From positions 64,001 through 124,000 of the forward strand of contig JAQGDQ010000371.1 in NCBI GenBank assembly GCA_030141605.1: a DNA stretch of 60,000 nucleotides, written 5' to 3'. Positions within the stretch are counted from its first letter, which is position 1. Each line of letters opens with the position of its first letter. The DNA comes from Tubiluchus corallicola (taxonomy: Eukaryota; Priapulida; Priapulimorpha; Priapulimorphida; Tubiluchidae). A program made the translations under genes and the position numbers. Below the pieces are notes generated by a model. That model was given only the letters and a program-made list of their open reading frames with translations. It was not told the DNA's origin and ran no database searches. Shown here piece after piece: positions 22,721-34,510 of this stretch.

Positions 22721-25031
22721 CACATGGCCCAGTGTCCGGTGAGACCTGGATGAAATGTGCCAGTTGCCAGTGAGACAAGTGAAATAGGAACTAAGGTTCA
22801 TAAAACTAAAGAACTAACAAGGTGAATAGCCAAGCGGATCTAGGATTGACGGAGTGCAACTATTACAAAAACATCGAAAGAAAAGTAAAAGCGACACAGT
22901 CAGTAACAAGTAGTTGCTTCATCCTTGTCGCTTTTATTGAAATTCTCTCACTGTATTGTCTGAACTCATTATCATGTCATCTTTACGTATCTAGTATCCA
23001 CTAATTTTCAATCCGATTTAAATATTAAGACATAATAGGTGCACAGAAACTGAAAAAGTAAAAATGCTAAAATCCGAGAACCACGAAAGGAAGGATCATG
23101 GATAGAACGGTTGGAAACTGATGTTGTATTAAGATATAGCTCATAAGTTAAATTGTCTTATCTATTTCATACTGTAAAACTATGTCCTCCTGACAAAGAC
23201 TAAACCGCGAAGATTGATTGTTTTCTTTCTTCCATCGCCATTTTTTTCGGTGAAAGGGTTAAGCAGAAGTCCCGGGTCAACGTCCGCCCAAGTATGTCAA
23301 TTTATTTACACCACCCACCGTTTGAGAAGATGGTCTCTCTATGGGACAGGACGATCAGAATCCTCGTGTCACGAAAACAAATTAAGTTTAAAAAAATATC
23401 CCGCACAGGAACAATGTTCAAGGATGTCTTCCAGACATATGAAATCGTTCATAAACCCACTGGGTGGGCCACAACCTACTGATTGAGAACTACTGTGTTA
23501 ATTATACATGGATATCATATTCTGCAAATGCCTACTTTCTGTATTATGACTAGCGCTAGCATTAAAACAGATGTCATACAAAAGCAACGAAAACCCCCGT
23601 TAATTCCAGCCTGCCGGCAGTTGCTCAATATTTATTTTGCTTTTTCGTGCAAATTAAAACAAATCCACAAAAACCCTGACCTGTAACAGACCCTACAGCA
23701 AGAATATTAACTCGGCTGCTACTTTGCATGAAATAATTCCGCCAATTACCGGTCCTGATCCCGGCAGCCGACAAACAAATTTCGTCTGCAAGGCTAAGTA
23801 ATAATAACAACAACACAGCCTGATCAAACAACACAGCGAAATTTAAAAGCCAAATTTAATGCGATGGCACAATGGCGGCTCGACAAACGGACTGGGAAAA
23901 TGTAAAGCGATATTCATCCATTACAAAACTTTGTTTACAGTGAATGAGTAAACAAAATTAAATTGTAAGTCACGTACCGGAGCAAGACAACAAAAGTGTG
24001 TGTGTTTGATTTACATTAGCGCCAAATAGCCAGCTTTAAAAATTCATCATGCCTTTGACGTTTTATCTGCCTTGACTGAAAAAAAACCGTGATATTTAAA
24101 AACAGGCTTTGATTACACCAAATCATTGCAAAACATCGGGAAGTAACGAACCAGTGTGTACAACATGTTACACTTTTTAACGTTTTACGTGACAATTTCC
24201 TCACAAGTGAATTTCCTCAAGACAAATAATAAAAAAATTTCCAGCAGCATTTACATTACGTATCAAAACGCCAATTAATTTAATGGCAAATTGCAATAAT
24301 GAATAGCATCGCTACAGATATTGCAAATTTAAAAAAAAAACTTTACAGGAACCTTACAGGGCCCAGTAAAAAATGCTCATCTGAATTTTGGGAAATGTGT
24401 CTCCATTCCAGATAGCACACCAATGTATAACCTTTAAAAGAGTTAAGTCAACTGAGTACATTTCTTGGGTGTAGGTCAAAGGACCACCACGGACAAAGCA
24501 CCACCAATTAAAGAATTGCTTTATAGAAGACACTTGATCAAAAATTCACCTGAAAACACAACGTTGGAGGACCACCAGATGAAAACTACCAAACCGCGGT
24601 AAAGGATCAACCGAAAAAACCATTCAGTGACAGAGTTTTTATTAAGACGTTTGACACGCAAATTGCCTGATTTCAGTAATGCCTACACGCTGCCACAAAC
24701 CCCTATTCGTTGCTTTGAGTGTTTCGTAGACTGTGTGGTTTGCATTATGTAAAAACCTTGACCTTATCCCATTCAAAGTGGGTGAATGTACCGCCTTGCT
24801 TAATCACAACAAATGTCGCGCCACACTCGGGTGCATAACTGGAACGGCTAGCAGACAAATACCTCAGACAATGAATTCCCGCCAAAAATAGCCAGACAAA
24901 CCTTATACAAGATTAGTGGAGTCTCAGAGGAGCGAGGTCTTTACAAATCTTATATGCGTATTTAGGCTATGGGAATCTAAGAGAAGAGAGGGCTATCCCA
25001 TATAACTACAGTCTCAGCAAACTTAAAGTAA
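22721..25031. other. Mostly unique DNA with transposon end fragments
   Basis: No gene supported. TGAAAGGGTTAA at about 23251-23262 resembles a piggyBac right end without a partner. The sequence ending CTGATTGAGAACTACTG at 23495 resembles a hAT terminus without a visible left end. Two short frames (23214-23486 and 23294-23482) overlap these fragments and are not gene-like. Confidence 0.4.
23440..23495. mobile_element. Possible hAT right terminus, solo
   Basis: GGTGGGCCACAACCTACTG followed by ATTGAGAACTACTG resembles the CAGTGGTTCTCAACC-type hAT terminus in reverse complement. No matching left end or target duplication was found. Confidence 0.35.
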
Positions 25032-25274
25032 CTCACAATATTTCAAAACGCAAACTTTTTCAACTACCCATATGATTACAGTTCTAGGACCATTTCAGTA
25101 GACCACGATGATTTATACTTTGATGCAATACATGGGAAAACTGCACACAGTCTATACAGTAGAGTAATTCAAAGCTCAAATCTTCTTATAAAGGCATTGA
25201 ATAACAGTGACGCATTTTACACGTCAGACATAAGAGAGCAATGGAGGAAAGTGTTAGGTAGAAATTATGAGTGA
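25032..25274 (+). pseudogene. Unidentified coding-like segment ending at a stop
   Basis: An ATG-less frame open from 25032 to TGA at 25272-25274 (80 codons). The last ~55 residues have a balanced, protein-like composition, with segments such as DDLYFDAIHGKTAHSLYSRV and DIREQWRKVLGRNYE at the C-terminus. A possible splice acceptor (TTTCAG at 25092-25097) would leave about 58 codons. About 200 bp downstream (25420-25465) an AATCAAAATCAAATATA-like tail suggests a retrotransposon 3' end, so this could be the C-terminal tail of a LINE ORF or a true terminal exon. I do not recognise the protein. Confidence 0.25.
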
Positions 25275-26072
25275 CGATTCAGGCTGGGAGTATGATATTG
25301 TATATATTTATATATATATTGTACTGTTATTTTATTTATTTATGTATTAATTTGCATGTGTTGAGAGGAGGGGTTATAATTATTGTATGTCTTGTAATTA
25401 TTGTATGTTATGTATTCTATGAACCTAGTTCGAAATTACGAGTTAAATCAAAATCAAATATAGGCTTCATATAGTATTGTTTCTCCTGGAGCATGAAAGC
25501 TTCAGGACTGTGTAACAGTGATGCTTTACTAACAGCTGTCAATAACTGCTGTCTCGCTGGCCTTCTACATGGGAAGCACCTACGGTCACTGTAACCGGTC
25601 AATCAGTGGCTATTCTAGACTTCCGAAGCTAAAGACTGATTCACGTTTCTTCGGAGTTTTTAGATTGACCAATTTCCTTGGCTTGGAAAACTAGCTTTGT
25701 AATTTTCATTTCGAAATATTTAAGCTCATAAAATTTACTTACATAAATGTTTTTATAATCATATCCTGTTTTGCATACTCAACAGAAAACGACTTAGAAT
25801 TCGTACTTTTTTACGAAAACATCGCCCTATTTCAACCTAATGAAATTTTATGTAATGAATAATTATGAATAAATTATTTTAATTATTTGTGGCGGCTTCA
25901 AAAGTTCATAATTTTACTTAAAGCGATAATCTTAAACGAAACCGGATTTGTTTAATACTACTGTCAGTTTCAAAAGTGTAGTGCTTGAAACATGATATAT
26001 AATTTATGCAAGCCTGTCGAAATATAGTAATATACGTTGATATTTTTAACATGTTTGCCAATTACTTGGGGT
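25275..26072. other. Unique AT-rich DNA
   Basis: Contains TA-rich simple sequence at 25298-25322 and the possible 3' tail described for the preceding segment. No gene recognised. Confidence 0.4.
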
Positions 26073-26408
26073 GAGCATTCTCTACCAGAAAGCGAATTCG
26101 AATCGAACCGAATTCGAATTGAGATTGATAGATTTTCGAACAAGTTTTCGAACCACCAGTAAAAATTAGTCTTACAAAGATCATGCATATCACTAGATTT
26201 TGTTCTGCAATAAAACGACTAGTAATTGCTATAAAATTGTGCAGAGAAATCACAGCTAAATTATGTTAATTGCATGATGTTTCAATGGTTTTAATGATAA
26301 AGAACGTATGTGACTGAAGTGCTCAATTATTCGAATCTATAGTTTTGGATTCGAATCGAGTTCGAACTAAAAAAAACTCGTTCGAATCGAATTCGAGCGT
26401 TCGCTGCT
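26073..26408. mobile_element. Palindromic MITE rich in TTCGAAT words
   Basis: The left part (26091-26158) and right part (26328-26402) both carry clusters of GAATTCGAATCGAA and its complement, in inverted order. The outer ends GTGAGCATTC and GAGCGTTCGC are imperfectly inverted. I could not resolve a target duplication, and the superfamily is uncertain (hAT-like is possible). Confidence 0.6.
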
Positions 26409-26442
26409 ACGTGACGGGTCTAACTTATTCTCGAGACAAAAA

Positions 26443-26450
26443 TGACGTCA
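26443..26450. promoter_or_regulatory. CRE palindrome TGACGTCA
   Basis: Perfect CREB/ATF palindrome within a ten-base palindrome ATGACGTCAT, just right of the TTCGAAT element. Confidence 0.3.
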
Positions 26451-26639
26451 TTTGCCTCTAGAAGCTGCAAATCTACTGAACAGTAAAGCGAGACTTGTGC
26501 TGCTCATAAAGCAGTGTGACAAGCGCACATGCATGAGCTTATAATACATAGCCACTTCTTTGTTTAGCAAACAGCTGATGACTTGCAACTGACCTTCCTG
26601 CCTGTCTAGACTGAGCATACACACTTCAGCAATTTCTGC

Positions 26640-27030
26640 ATGCCATTCAAAATCAATACGCGGGTCATTTAGTGATGGCCGGTTGAGAGCACCGGTCAGT
26701 CGCCAGGGGGCAGACGCGTACAGGTGGTTCGCTCTAGCTGGGCGCAGGCGAGGTGGGCTTGCGGTCGGACGATCCGGATGGATCCGAGATATCGAGCCGG
26801 ACTTTGAGGAAGTAGTTAAAATGCTAACAGCTCGGGTGTTTACCTCCAGCACTTGGCTTCAATTGATCAGGTTCGTTACTCACACATGCAAAATGTCCAC
26901 GCTTCAACTGCTTATACTAAATGAGGACATCGATTTTCCACGACTAAACCGTGCAATTTCTAAACATGCGCGTCTGCATTGTGCCATTGATAGTCTTTTA
27001 TCAGCGAATGCCATAAATAAATTATTTTAA
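26640..27030. other. GC-rich block with opposed open frames
   Basis: A sharp GC and CpG rise at about 26660-26810 in AT-rich surroundings. Frames of 115 codons (plus, 26683-27030) and 134 codons (minus, 26448-26852) overlap antiparallel here. GC-rich sequence lowers stop-codon frequency, which alone can open both. Neither shows a domain I know. It could be a CpG-rich regulatory island, a single exon, or the remains of a GC-rich transposon. Confidence 0.3.
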
Positions 27031-28129
27031 TATTTATATAGATCGACATCACGCGGCGGAAACGGAAATGAGCGTCAGGCCGTGAGGCTTTAGGATTTTT
27101 CAACTTCTGCTCACGCTGGCGTTAAATTGAAGATTTAATCACCAGGAATTCAGACAGAATCGTCAGCAGTTCAGAAATCAAATACATAAGCAAGTCCATA
27201 TATGGAAATATACAGACCAAATAAGCATTTAATTGGACCAAAAACAAAGGTTATTTTTGCAATATAAACATCGTAAACAAAAAATAGTGATGTACTGATG
27301 CAAAGAAAGAGAGCAATGTGGGATCACTCATTGATCTGTTGATCAGGTTCGATTGATCAGTGCCACACCATGACACTAAAAGACGAGCCATTTTGCTGGC
27401 AAGAGAGTGTACATCATACAAAAAATTGCAAACTCAACAGAACTGCACGCGCTAGACGGGCCTTGAAACCAAACCACAAAACAGAAAATCAATGAAAAAC
27501 GTGTCCAGGGTGACGACACCAGCAATCTCTAGAGCACAGCGATTACAGATACCGGTTAGGACACTGTGCCACACTCGCAATATTCAGAAACGAGATATTT
27601 TCTAGTTTAGTAGACAATTCAGATGTAAAAGTAGATCTTTTAGCGTTATAAGTAGGTATAGATAGGGGCATTGTCAGCAGTGGCTGTCAAAATGACTAAA
27701 GCAGCAATTTCAAGCGATCGATGATTCATCGTATGCAAGCTTATAGCTCATTGTTACAGCCTCGCGGCATATTATGTCTGATTGCCTTCTATACTCAATA
27801 GAGTTAAATCATGTGAAGTCGGAAACACCCCCCCCCCATTCACTCCAGCTTTTAAACCCACGAAATGATACAAGTACATACATAATTAGCTCTCTAAGAT
27901 ATACATGCTTTTTATTTCTCTATCTTTGCCTATGATTTTATCTTAACTATCTATCTATCTTTTATATCATTCATACATTATCTCATATATGAGCTTCATT
28001 CATTACGTCATTCCATTTTAAGCACTAATGTTTTCTTTATCATACGATTCACTTTAAATTTTCAGATTATTTCCATTACTTTTTTTCTTTCACTGTGTGG
28101 GAAATCTAACAAGCCCTGCTTTTTGATTA
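27031..28129. other. Unique DNA, nothing recognised
   Basis: A short run of C at 27827-27838 and a small TCTA repeat near 27948-27962. No gene seen. Confidence 0.4.
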
Positions 28130-28305
28130 CCAGCAACACATTTACATTTGTATATAGGTGAACAGTGTGTGAGCCTTTTCTTGTGCAGAAACAATAAAAA
28201 CTTATTTGTATTACGTTCATTGTAGGCCCTTTCACTATATATTGTACATGAAACTATTGTAAATGTGTAATGTGAAATAAATGACTTATGACTTATTGAC
28301 TAACT
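28130..28305 (+). mobile_element. Possible LINE-type 3' end
   Basis: The segment ends with GTGAAATAAATGACTTATGA followed by another CTTATTGAC, that is, an AATAAA signal then a (TGACTTA)n-like microsatellite tail, a layout typical of non-LTR retrotransposon 3' ends. No coding part remains. Confidence 0.4.
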
Positions 28306-28556
28306 AGGGGTAGATGAACACGGTTTGTTTCTCAGCGACGACGAAACGGTTCAAATTGCCGTTCGTAGGAGATTCATCAATTTTTTTATAAACTTAAAGA
28401 TTAATTCAAATTAAAATTACTAAATTTATAAGTTTAAGTTTAGTCATGCACGCACTAATTTGATCACTTTAATTTTCTACTTTTACAATTTGTTCAAGTT
28501 TTTAATTACTTCTAATCCACAGTAAATTGCATTTGATACCAAATGTTACAGGCAGG

Positions 28557-28645
28557 AAATGTGAAAAACTGGGGTGCAGACTGGTCTTGAACCAGAAACC
28601 TTTCCCTACTTCAAATGAGTGCTGCATACCGACTTTTTCACATTT
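28557..28645 (-). mobile_element. Short tRNA-like element with AAATGTGAAAAA termini
   Basis: An 89-bp unit bounded by AAATGTGAAAAA (28557-28568) and TTTTTCACATTT (28634-28645), a 12-bp inverted terminal repeat. On the minus strand CTGGTTCAAGACCAGTC resembles a B box. Its end sequence (CGACTTTTTCACAT) is shared with the larger inverted-repeat element at 51868-52105, so the two form a family. Confidence 0.6.
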
Positions 28646-28899
28646 ACAGTGTTTCCACTTTGATAACAAAATTTAATTAACGGAGGGTTTGTATCATCTT
28701 TCATAATAATAATTTAAATGTTAATAATCAATTGACTTTCTTAGTTTAGCTTAATAAGGTCTAACCAAGACGTCGATTAAGCTACATTATTTAGTGTTTT
28801 TGCTTTTCATAATCCGAAATTCAAAACTGTTAGACGAAAAAAAGGAGGACGCAGCATTCATTGTTGCACTAAACTTGCGTTTCACTCTTATTTACCGTG

Positions 28900-29660
28900 A
28901 GATCTTTTTCCGAGAGTTCGTTTAGAAAACAGTGCGAAAGTGGTGAGATGACGAAGATGATGTTGTTCGAGCGCGCTATTCATAAAGATGCGCACTTTTC
29001 ATTTAAAACTATCGGGACCGACACAAAGCATTTTGTGATAACCGAGCACGTCAGCAAATATTCGATCCTAGCCTAATGTGGACTGATATTCGACTATGTG
29101 CCAGACGCTCGGAAAATGAGCATAAAAGCTTAGCACTCTCGCCATAAATGTTTTACTACGGCAAAAGCCGAGCGATAAATATTTCATGTCTAAGAACATT
29201 TCCAACAAACCGTAATACGAGGTTATGGTTAAGTGCTACATCACATCACAATACTTTCGTGCCTTTTATTTCCGGATGTGCAGAAAGAAAAAAGGAGCAA
29301 ATCTGTAAAACCCCGCGTGACAGTTCGACAACGTCGATTTTCCCCGGGCGGTCACCTCGGAAATCGGATATTCATCAGGGTTAGCGGGCGAAGATGGTTT
29401 TTGTATTCACAATTGAAATACAGGCAATCAATTCCGGCCGCGTGGCATAACATGGGAGGAATTACATGGCACACTACTACCAAACGGGCTAACTAAAAGC
29501 TTTTAAAATCAATGTTTAATTTGACAGTATTACGTCATGCGGCCGCGAGCGAAGAGGAAATAATTCCCGCATACAATGTGTGCGCAACTCATCTAAAACC
29601 GACCGAATCCGTCGCTAAATCGGAAGTCGGACGAGTGATTTACACTGCTTTATGAACTCT
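28900..29660. other. Candidate conserved non-coding / CpG-richer block
   Basis: Repeat-free, relatively CpG-rich for this window, with words such as GCCATAAATGTTTTACTACG, GATAAATATTTCATG and GCGGCCGCGAGCG. Two overlapping frames (29148-29384 and 29233-29496) in different phases argue against a single coding exon. A regulatory role is inferred only. Confidence 0.3.
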
Positions 29661-30018
29661 CTTCCTATTTGTTACATTAGATTCACAGTTTTCCCATAGG
29701 CGGAATGAATTGCTGCTAAGAACAGGTGAAATCGGATGTTAAAACAAAACCTGCACATCGCCAGGGCATAGTAAACCAAGCATCGGTACAAATTGTCATT
29801 TTATGACCAGAAAGCTTTCTCTATGATCTTAAATATTGCTTATTCTGAAAACTGCAAATGCTATTATTGACTAGAAATAAAGAGTATCTTCTGAGGTTCC
29901 CTATGGAATATAGGGCTTCACTACAAACAAGCTGAACAACATTAAACCTTAGCCAACAATCAACATGATATTAGAGGTTGTTATATGCACATATTATAGC
30001 AAGGAATAACTTACAGAA

Positions 30019-30345
30019 CCGCGAAAAATCACTAATATTAACCAGATATAAAGTACCATCACAACAGTACGACAACATACACACTAATTCAGAATTCATA
30101 TATCCACGGCCATATTAATTAAATCATAGTTTTTTCATTTTTTGTGCATAGTTGTAAATATGTTTGATTTTATTCGTCGTTACTTTCCATTACTGCACGG
30201 TAGTTTAGATTGCACTGACGCATTTGCCTTTAGCAGTGTAAGTTTTTAGTAACTAACACTGATTGATCATCTCTGTAAAGTTTTTATCAGTGATTATCAA
30301 TGTATTTTAATGGCAAATAAAGATTATTATATATATTGTACTAAA
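30019..30345 (+). mobile_element. Non-LTR retrotransposon 3' end, copy 1
   Basis: About 320 bp ending TGGCAAATAAAGATTATTAT and an AT-rich tail. An inverted second copy lies at 41838-42158 with roughly 90% identity. Near the 3' end CACTGAT (30258-30264) can pair with ATCAGTG (30288-30294), a hairpin kept in both copies. No reverse-transcriptase reading frame survives, so both are 5'-truncated. Confidence 0.75.
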
Positions 30346-30505
30346 TTTCTTAGTCAATTATATACATGAAACAAAAAGACCGAAATAAGGCAGTTTCCAT
30401 ACAGTTTATCACAAGACAGAATAGTTGAACTAATCGGGAACATGCCAACACTTCAATGAAGCTGGTGCTTATTAACAGAAACATGACACGAATACAGTCC
30501 AACCT

Positions 30506-30516
30506 GGATTCGAACC
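30506..30516 (-). repeat. Perfect B-box word, tRNA-like remnant
   Basis: The minus strand reads GGTTCGAATCC, an exact Pol III B box. I could not find a convincing A box or cloverleaf around it. Likely part of a decayed tRNA-derived repeat. Confidence 0.35.
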
Positions 30517-32639
30517 CTGAACTACAATGTTGCAATTGCATTTGGTAATAATACACTAAAGGGACAGTTTTTAAATGAATGAGTTAACTGAGTTATTAAC
30601 GTATAAAATCTAGGTAAATGTCTTCTGGTCTGCAACTCGTATCCAATGTGATTTTTTGAAAATCAGTGCATTTTTTATTTTTTCTTACAACCTCTCTCTC
30701 AAGAAGTAATGTTGCAAGGATACAAAAATATCTTTGGCTATCTAATCTCCTAGTTACGTATTAAGAAATAAATTTCTTAGTTAGATACTTCATTATCAGT
30801 TCAATTCACTGTTTCTAACTTCTATTCAATATATGTTTTTTTACATCAAATGATTTAAGTTTTGTGTTCAAAAATTTTAGTATAATTAAAATATAGTGAA
30901 CAAAATTCTTTTAATTCAGTACTACCTGCAAAGAACAGTTTTAATGAAAAAAATGGAATGGTAAATTAAATAATTGTGGCTCGTTACAAATAATACAATG
31001 CAATATATGCAGATTCTTGGTGGGGCACTCTAGCAATTTTGCACTATGTAATAACGAAACAAGCAAATACCAATTTAGAACTGCAAAAAATTATTATGGC
31101 AGAAGAGTAGCAAGCGTCTAATCCCAGCAAAAAGCATTTCAGTCAACTTGTAACACTGTCACATTCGTCTGCTGCAGATTACGTTTGATAAGCAGGAAAA
31201 ATATAATAATCTTATCCAACATTTTTTCGACATCTATCTAAGTTAAACTAAAGAAGTTTCAAACTAACAGTAATGAACAACATGCTAATTCAGTTTAAAA
31301 TCACAGCAATTTTTGTCATATTATTTGGATCAATAAATTATATTTGCACACAGTTTAAAATGAATTCTGAAACAGGAACTGTGACTGTAATAAACTGAAA
31401 TGTGTGACTTTACATAAGACAAAACTTACAAAAGATATTAAGCTTTCAAATGTTACATGACATTGATTAAAACACAACACCTTTTAAGCAAAATCTATGC
31501 CAGTTACAATTCCTGTTTTGAATTCCATTTCACAAGACTGAACTATTACAATGTGTTGAACAAAACAGGAGATATATGTGGCATAACAGCCAAGACGCTA
31601 ATCCTAGCACAGATCAACGGCCGAATGCCACATTGGCTCGTCCGCACCAACCTTTACTGAACCTGGTCATCCATGCGTTCAACCAAATGTGCCCATGGCC
31701 ACACGCAAGTTAGGAAAAAATCAAATATGCACATAATTATGGCTCAGGTAGCCGCGTAAGCAAACACATCCACTTTGCAAGACAATTAACATGATTGCAC
31801 AGCTTGCCAGGTAATCCAACATGAACTACACAAATGGCGAATAAATTTTCCAGCCATTCAACAGCAACAATTATTTTAGCGACACTTTATTACCAGCTCA
31901 AGAGGCAGTAATAACACACCAATAAGGGTTAAAAGTCACATTTTGTACATGGCTGGGTGCTTGCAGAGGAAAGACCAACGTTAGGTACACGAAGGTTGAT
32001 ACAGATGCACTCTCACAGGCAAGATGCTATTGTTTCAATTATACATGTTGCAATGTACAACAAAAATTCTCAAAAATAATTCATATGAAGAGCTCAGATT
32101 GAGAAATGCTGAGGTATACATGGCACATAATAATTCGCACAAAACAAATTTTTAACAAAACTGCTAACGAAACTATGTTGCCTCAGACTTATACTACTGA
32201 GGTAATGATCTCTAAACAGCAATGTAATTAAACCACAACACAAGTTATGAAAATATTCCACAAAGCTATTAACGGCAGCTTAACTTTATCTTTTTCTTCA
32301 CACCAGCTTCGACTTCCTTGTGAAAAATCAAATAATCACATCGCAGCTGCAGCTTGCAAATCAGGAGTTTTTGAATCACAACTCATCTCTCAAGATATGC
32401 GCTAAGTACACCAACTCCGCACATTAAAACATGTCAAATAAAACATTAAGTCCTATGCAAGCAAAAATCTGTCATTGCGTGTACAAACAGTCGCGCTTGA
32501 CGTGTGGTTACACAATGAGACAAAACATCGAACTAACACTATGTAAATTATACGCAGCAAGGGTTAAATCCTGGAGAGACCTGCGACTCCTAGCGTGTTA
32601 TTTTAGTAGCATTTCAAAAGCGATTCAATGAAAAGCTCA

Positions 32640-32890
32640 ATCGAAGCGTCCTCCGAAAGGGTTATGGAGCGGGTGCGGCGCGACCCCTATCGCTTTATTT
32701 TATCAACTTTTGTTATAACTATTATGCGCAAATTCAACGCATTTCACAAAGCGGAGAAAGAGTTAAAGAAAAGGGTGGCGCGGCATCTGGCGATAACTCC
32801 ATCAACTTTTATTTCGAGTTACAATGCTCTGGCGGGGTCCCTCAAAAGAAGGGGTTAAACTCCCTGCAATTTTATTTTATCAACTTTCCA
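32640..32890. other. GC-richer block with repeated TTTATTTTATCAACTTT
   Basis: TTTATTTTATCAACTTT occurs at 32694-32710 and exactly again at 32871-32887, with ATCAACTTTTATTT at 32801-32814 between. Each is preceded by G/C-rich sequence (GCGGCGCGACC, GCGCGGCATCTGGCG, GGCGGGGTCCC). A 76-codon frame (32628-32858) overlaps but is not recognisable. Possible cis-regulatory element with repeated sites. Confidence 0.35.
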
Positions 32891-34436
32891 TCAAAAGCCA
32901 GGCTAGACATATGATAAACAAGCCAACACTTTCTCTCAAAAGCCAACAATGGGCTCTATTTCACAATGGCATGTTTGTTAAGAATATTTGAAGGAGGCCA
33001 CCTCATTCCAGGTAGGGAAGGAAGACTTAGTGGGTTATAATTCCACCCATCTCAACAGGTACACTGATGCAATTATGGCTTGCCTATTATCCAAGAATGA
33101 ATACATAATAATACGTAATCAAAAACAGCAGCTCTCTTATCAGTGCAATTAAGTTGTCCTCTTTGATTCTTATCATCAAGCTTCCCAACATCCTCTACAT
33201 CAAACTTAACACCTTCAACATGCAAGGCTTTTTAAGCATGAAAAAATCTCAAATTTCAATTACCATGAAAATAGGTCACGGCTGTGGCTGTAAAAAACTC
33301 TTGACTCAACAGGTGGTGTAAAGGGTTGAGAGTCCCATGACCTGAACGCATCTGGTGCCTGAGAGTCACACTGATTGGCATAGCTCTCTGTGCTGAAGGG
33401 ACATGAATAAATGCAGGAGGCTTACACCCACAGAACTCTTGCTCCAAAGTTTAACAATAGATTCTTAACAAGCAAACGGTTTACACCTACTTACATGTAT
33501 AATCCAACTTCAAAAACCAATGCTACTATCCCTAACTTAATTCTTCTTCCATTATAATACAAGCAAATAAGTAACATGTACAGATTTCACTATAAGTCCT
33601 TAATGTTCACTAAGTAATTACATATAACGATGTCCAGGTAACTTTATCTCTCACTTTTTTCTCCTGTAAAATAAAAAAGCAAGATATGAAATTAAGCATC
33701 CAATACATATAATCAAAATTAAAACTATTTATAAAATTCTATTAAACATCAAAATTATAATTACAATTAAGCTAACAGAGCATGTAATATAGTTCACAAT
33801 ATTTCTATTAAATACAGTAATAATAATATGCAGAACCGTTTTATCTTTAATGTCCTAAATATTTAAATTAAATAAGTTAGTATTAATTATCAAGACCATA
33901 ATAAATAATGTAAAAGTCCTGAGATGTTTAGTATTTCTTCTAACAATTACTCTGCATGCTTAAAAAAATTAATAAAAGAAACAATTCAAAACTGCTCATT
34001 TTAAAGATAAATGGTAAGTTGGACTCTGTAAAGTATTGGACAAATTCTTAACTTAAATTTCGTTCAACCTCAAATACTACAAGGATGATATGGTTAAACT
34101 GCAAACTACACGAACCATACTTAAAATACCAAGAGAACAATTCTACATAAATCATTTGCACCAGTATGTGAAACTATACAAAAGCTTTTGAACAGCCTCC
34201 ACTATGTTAACCCGATGCTACAATTTGACATTTAAAAAAGTAAGTCTACTTACCAGTGTTATAAGGATGTAAATTGTGGTAAGCCTCAATTAAACGAATG
34301 TTTGCGAAGCCAAAGATTCATCTTAGTAATCACCTATTCCAAAATACAACATGTAGCAAAATTATTGAAAATCTCAACGATAAATGGGAAAGAAAGTGAT
34401 TGATTGAAAAAAGCTTTATGTTATAAATTTAATATT

Positions 34437-34510
34437 ATTTAGTAAATTTAAAATCATAAAAAATATATTTTTTTATTATTTAGTAAATTTAAAATCACAA
34501 AAAAATATAA
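34437..34510. repeat. Short AT-rich tandem duplication
   Basis: TTTAGTAAATTTAAAATCA occurs at about 34438 and again at about 34480, each followed by an A-run and ATATA. A local duplication. Confidence 0.75.

Noticed and set aside
23214-23495. Complete MITE joining the TGAAAGGGTTAA word to the hAT-like end at 23495
   Set aside because: The two ends belong to different superfamilies and no target duplication matches.
24724-24895. Coding remnant in the region with open frames on both strands
   Set aside because: A 53-codon plus-strand frame and a ~27-codon minus-strand frame overlap. Neither is recognisable and both are within chance length.
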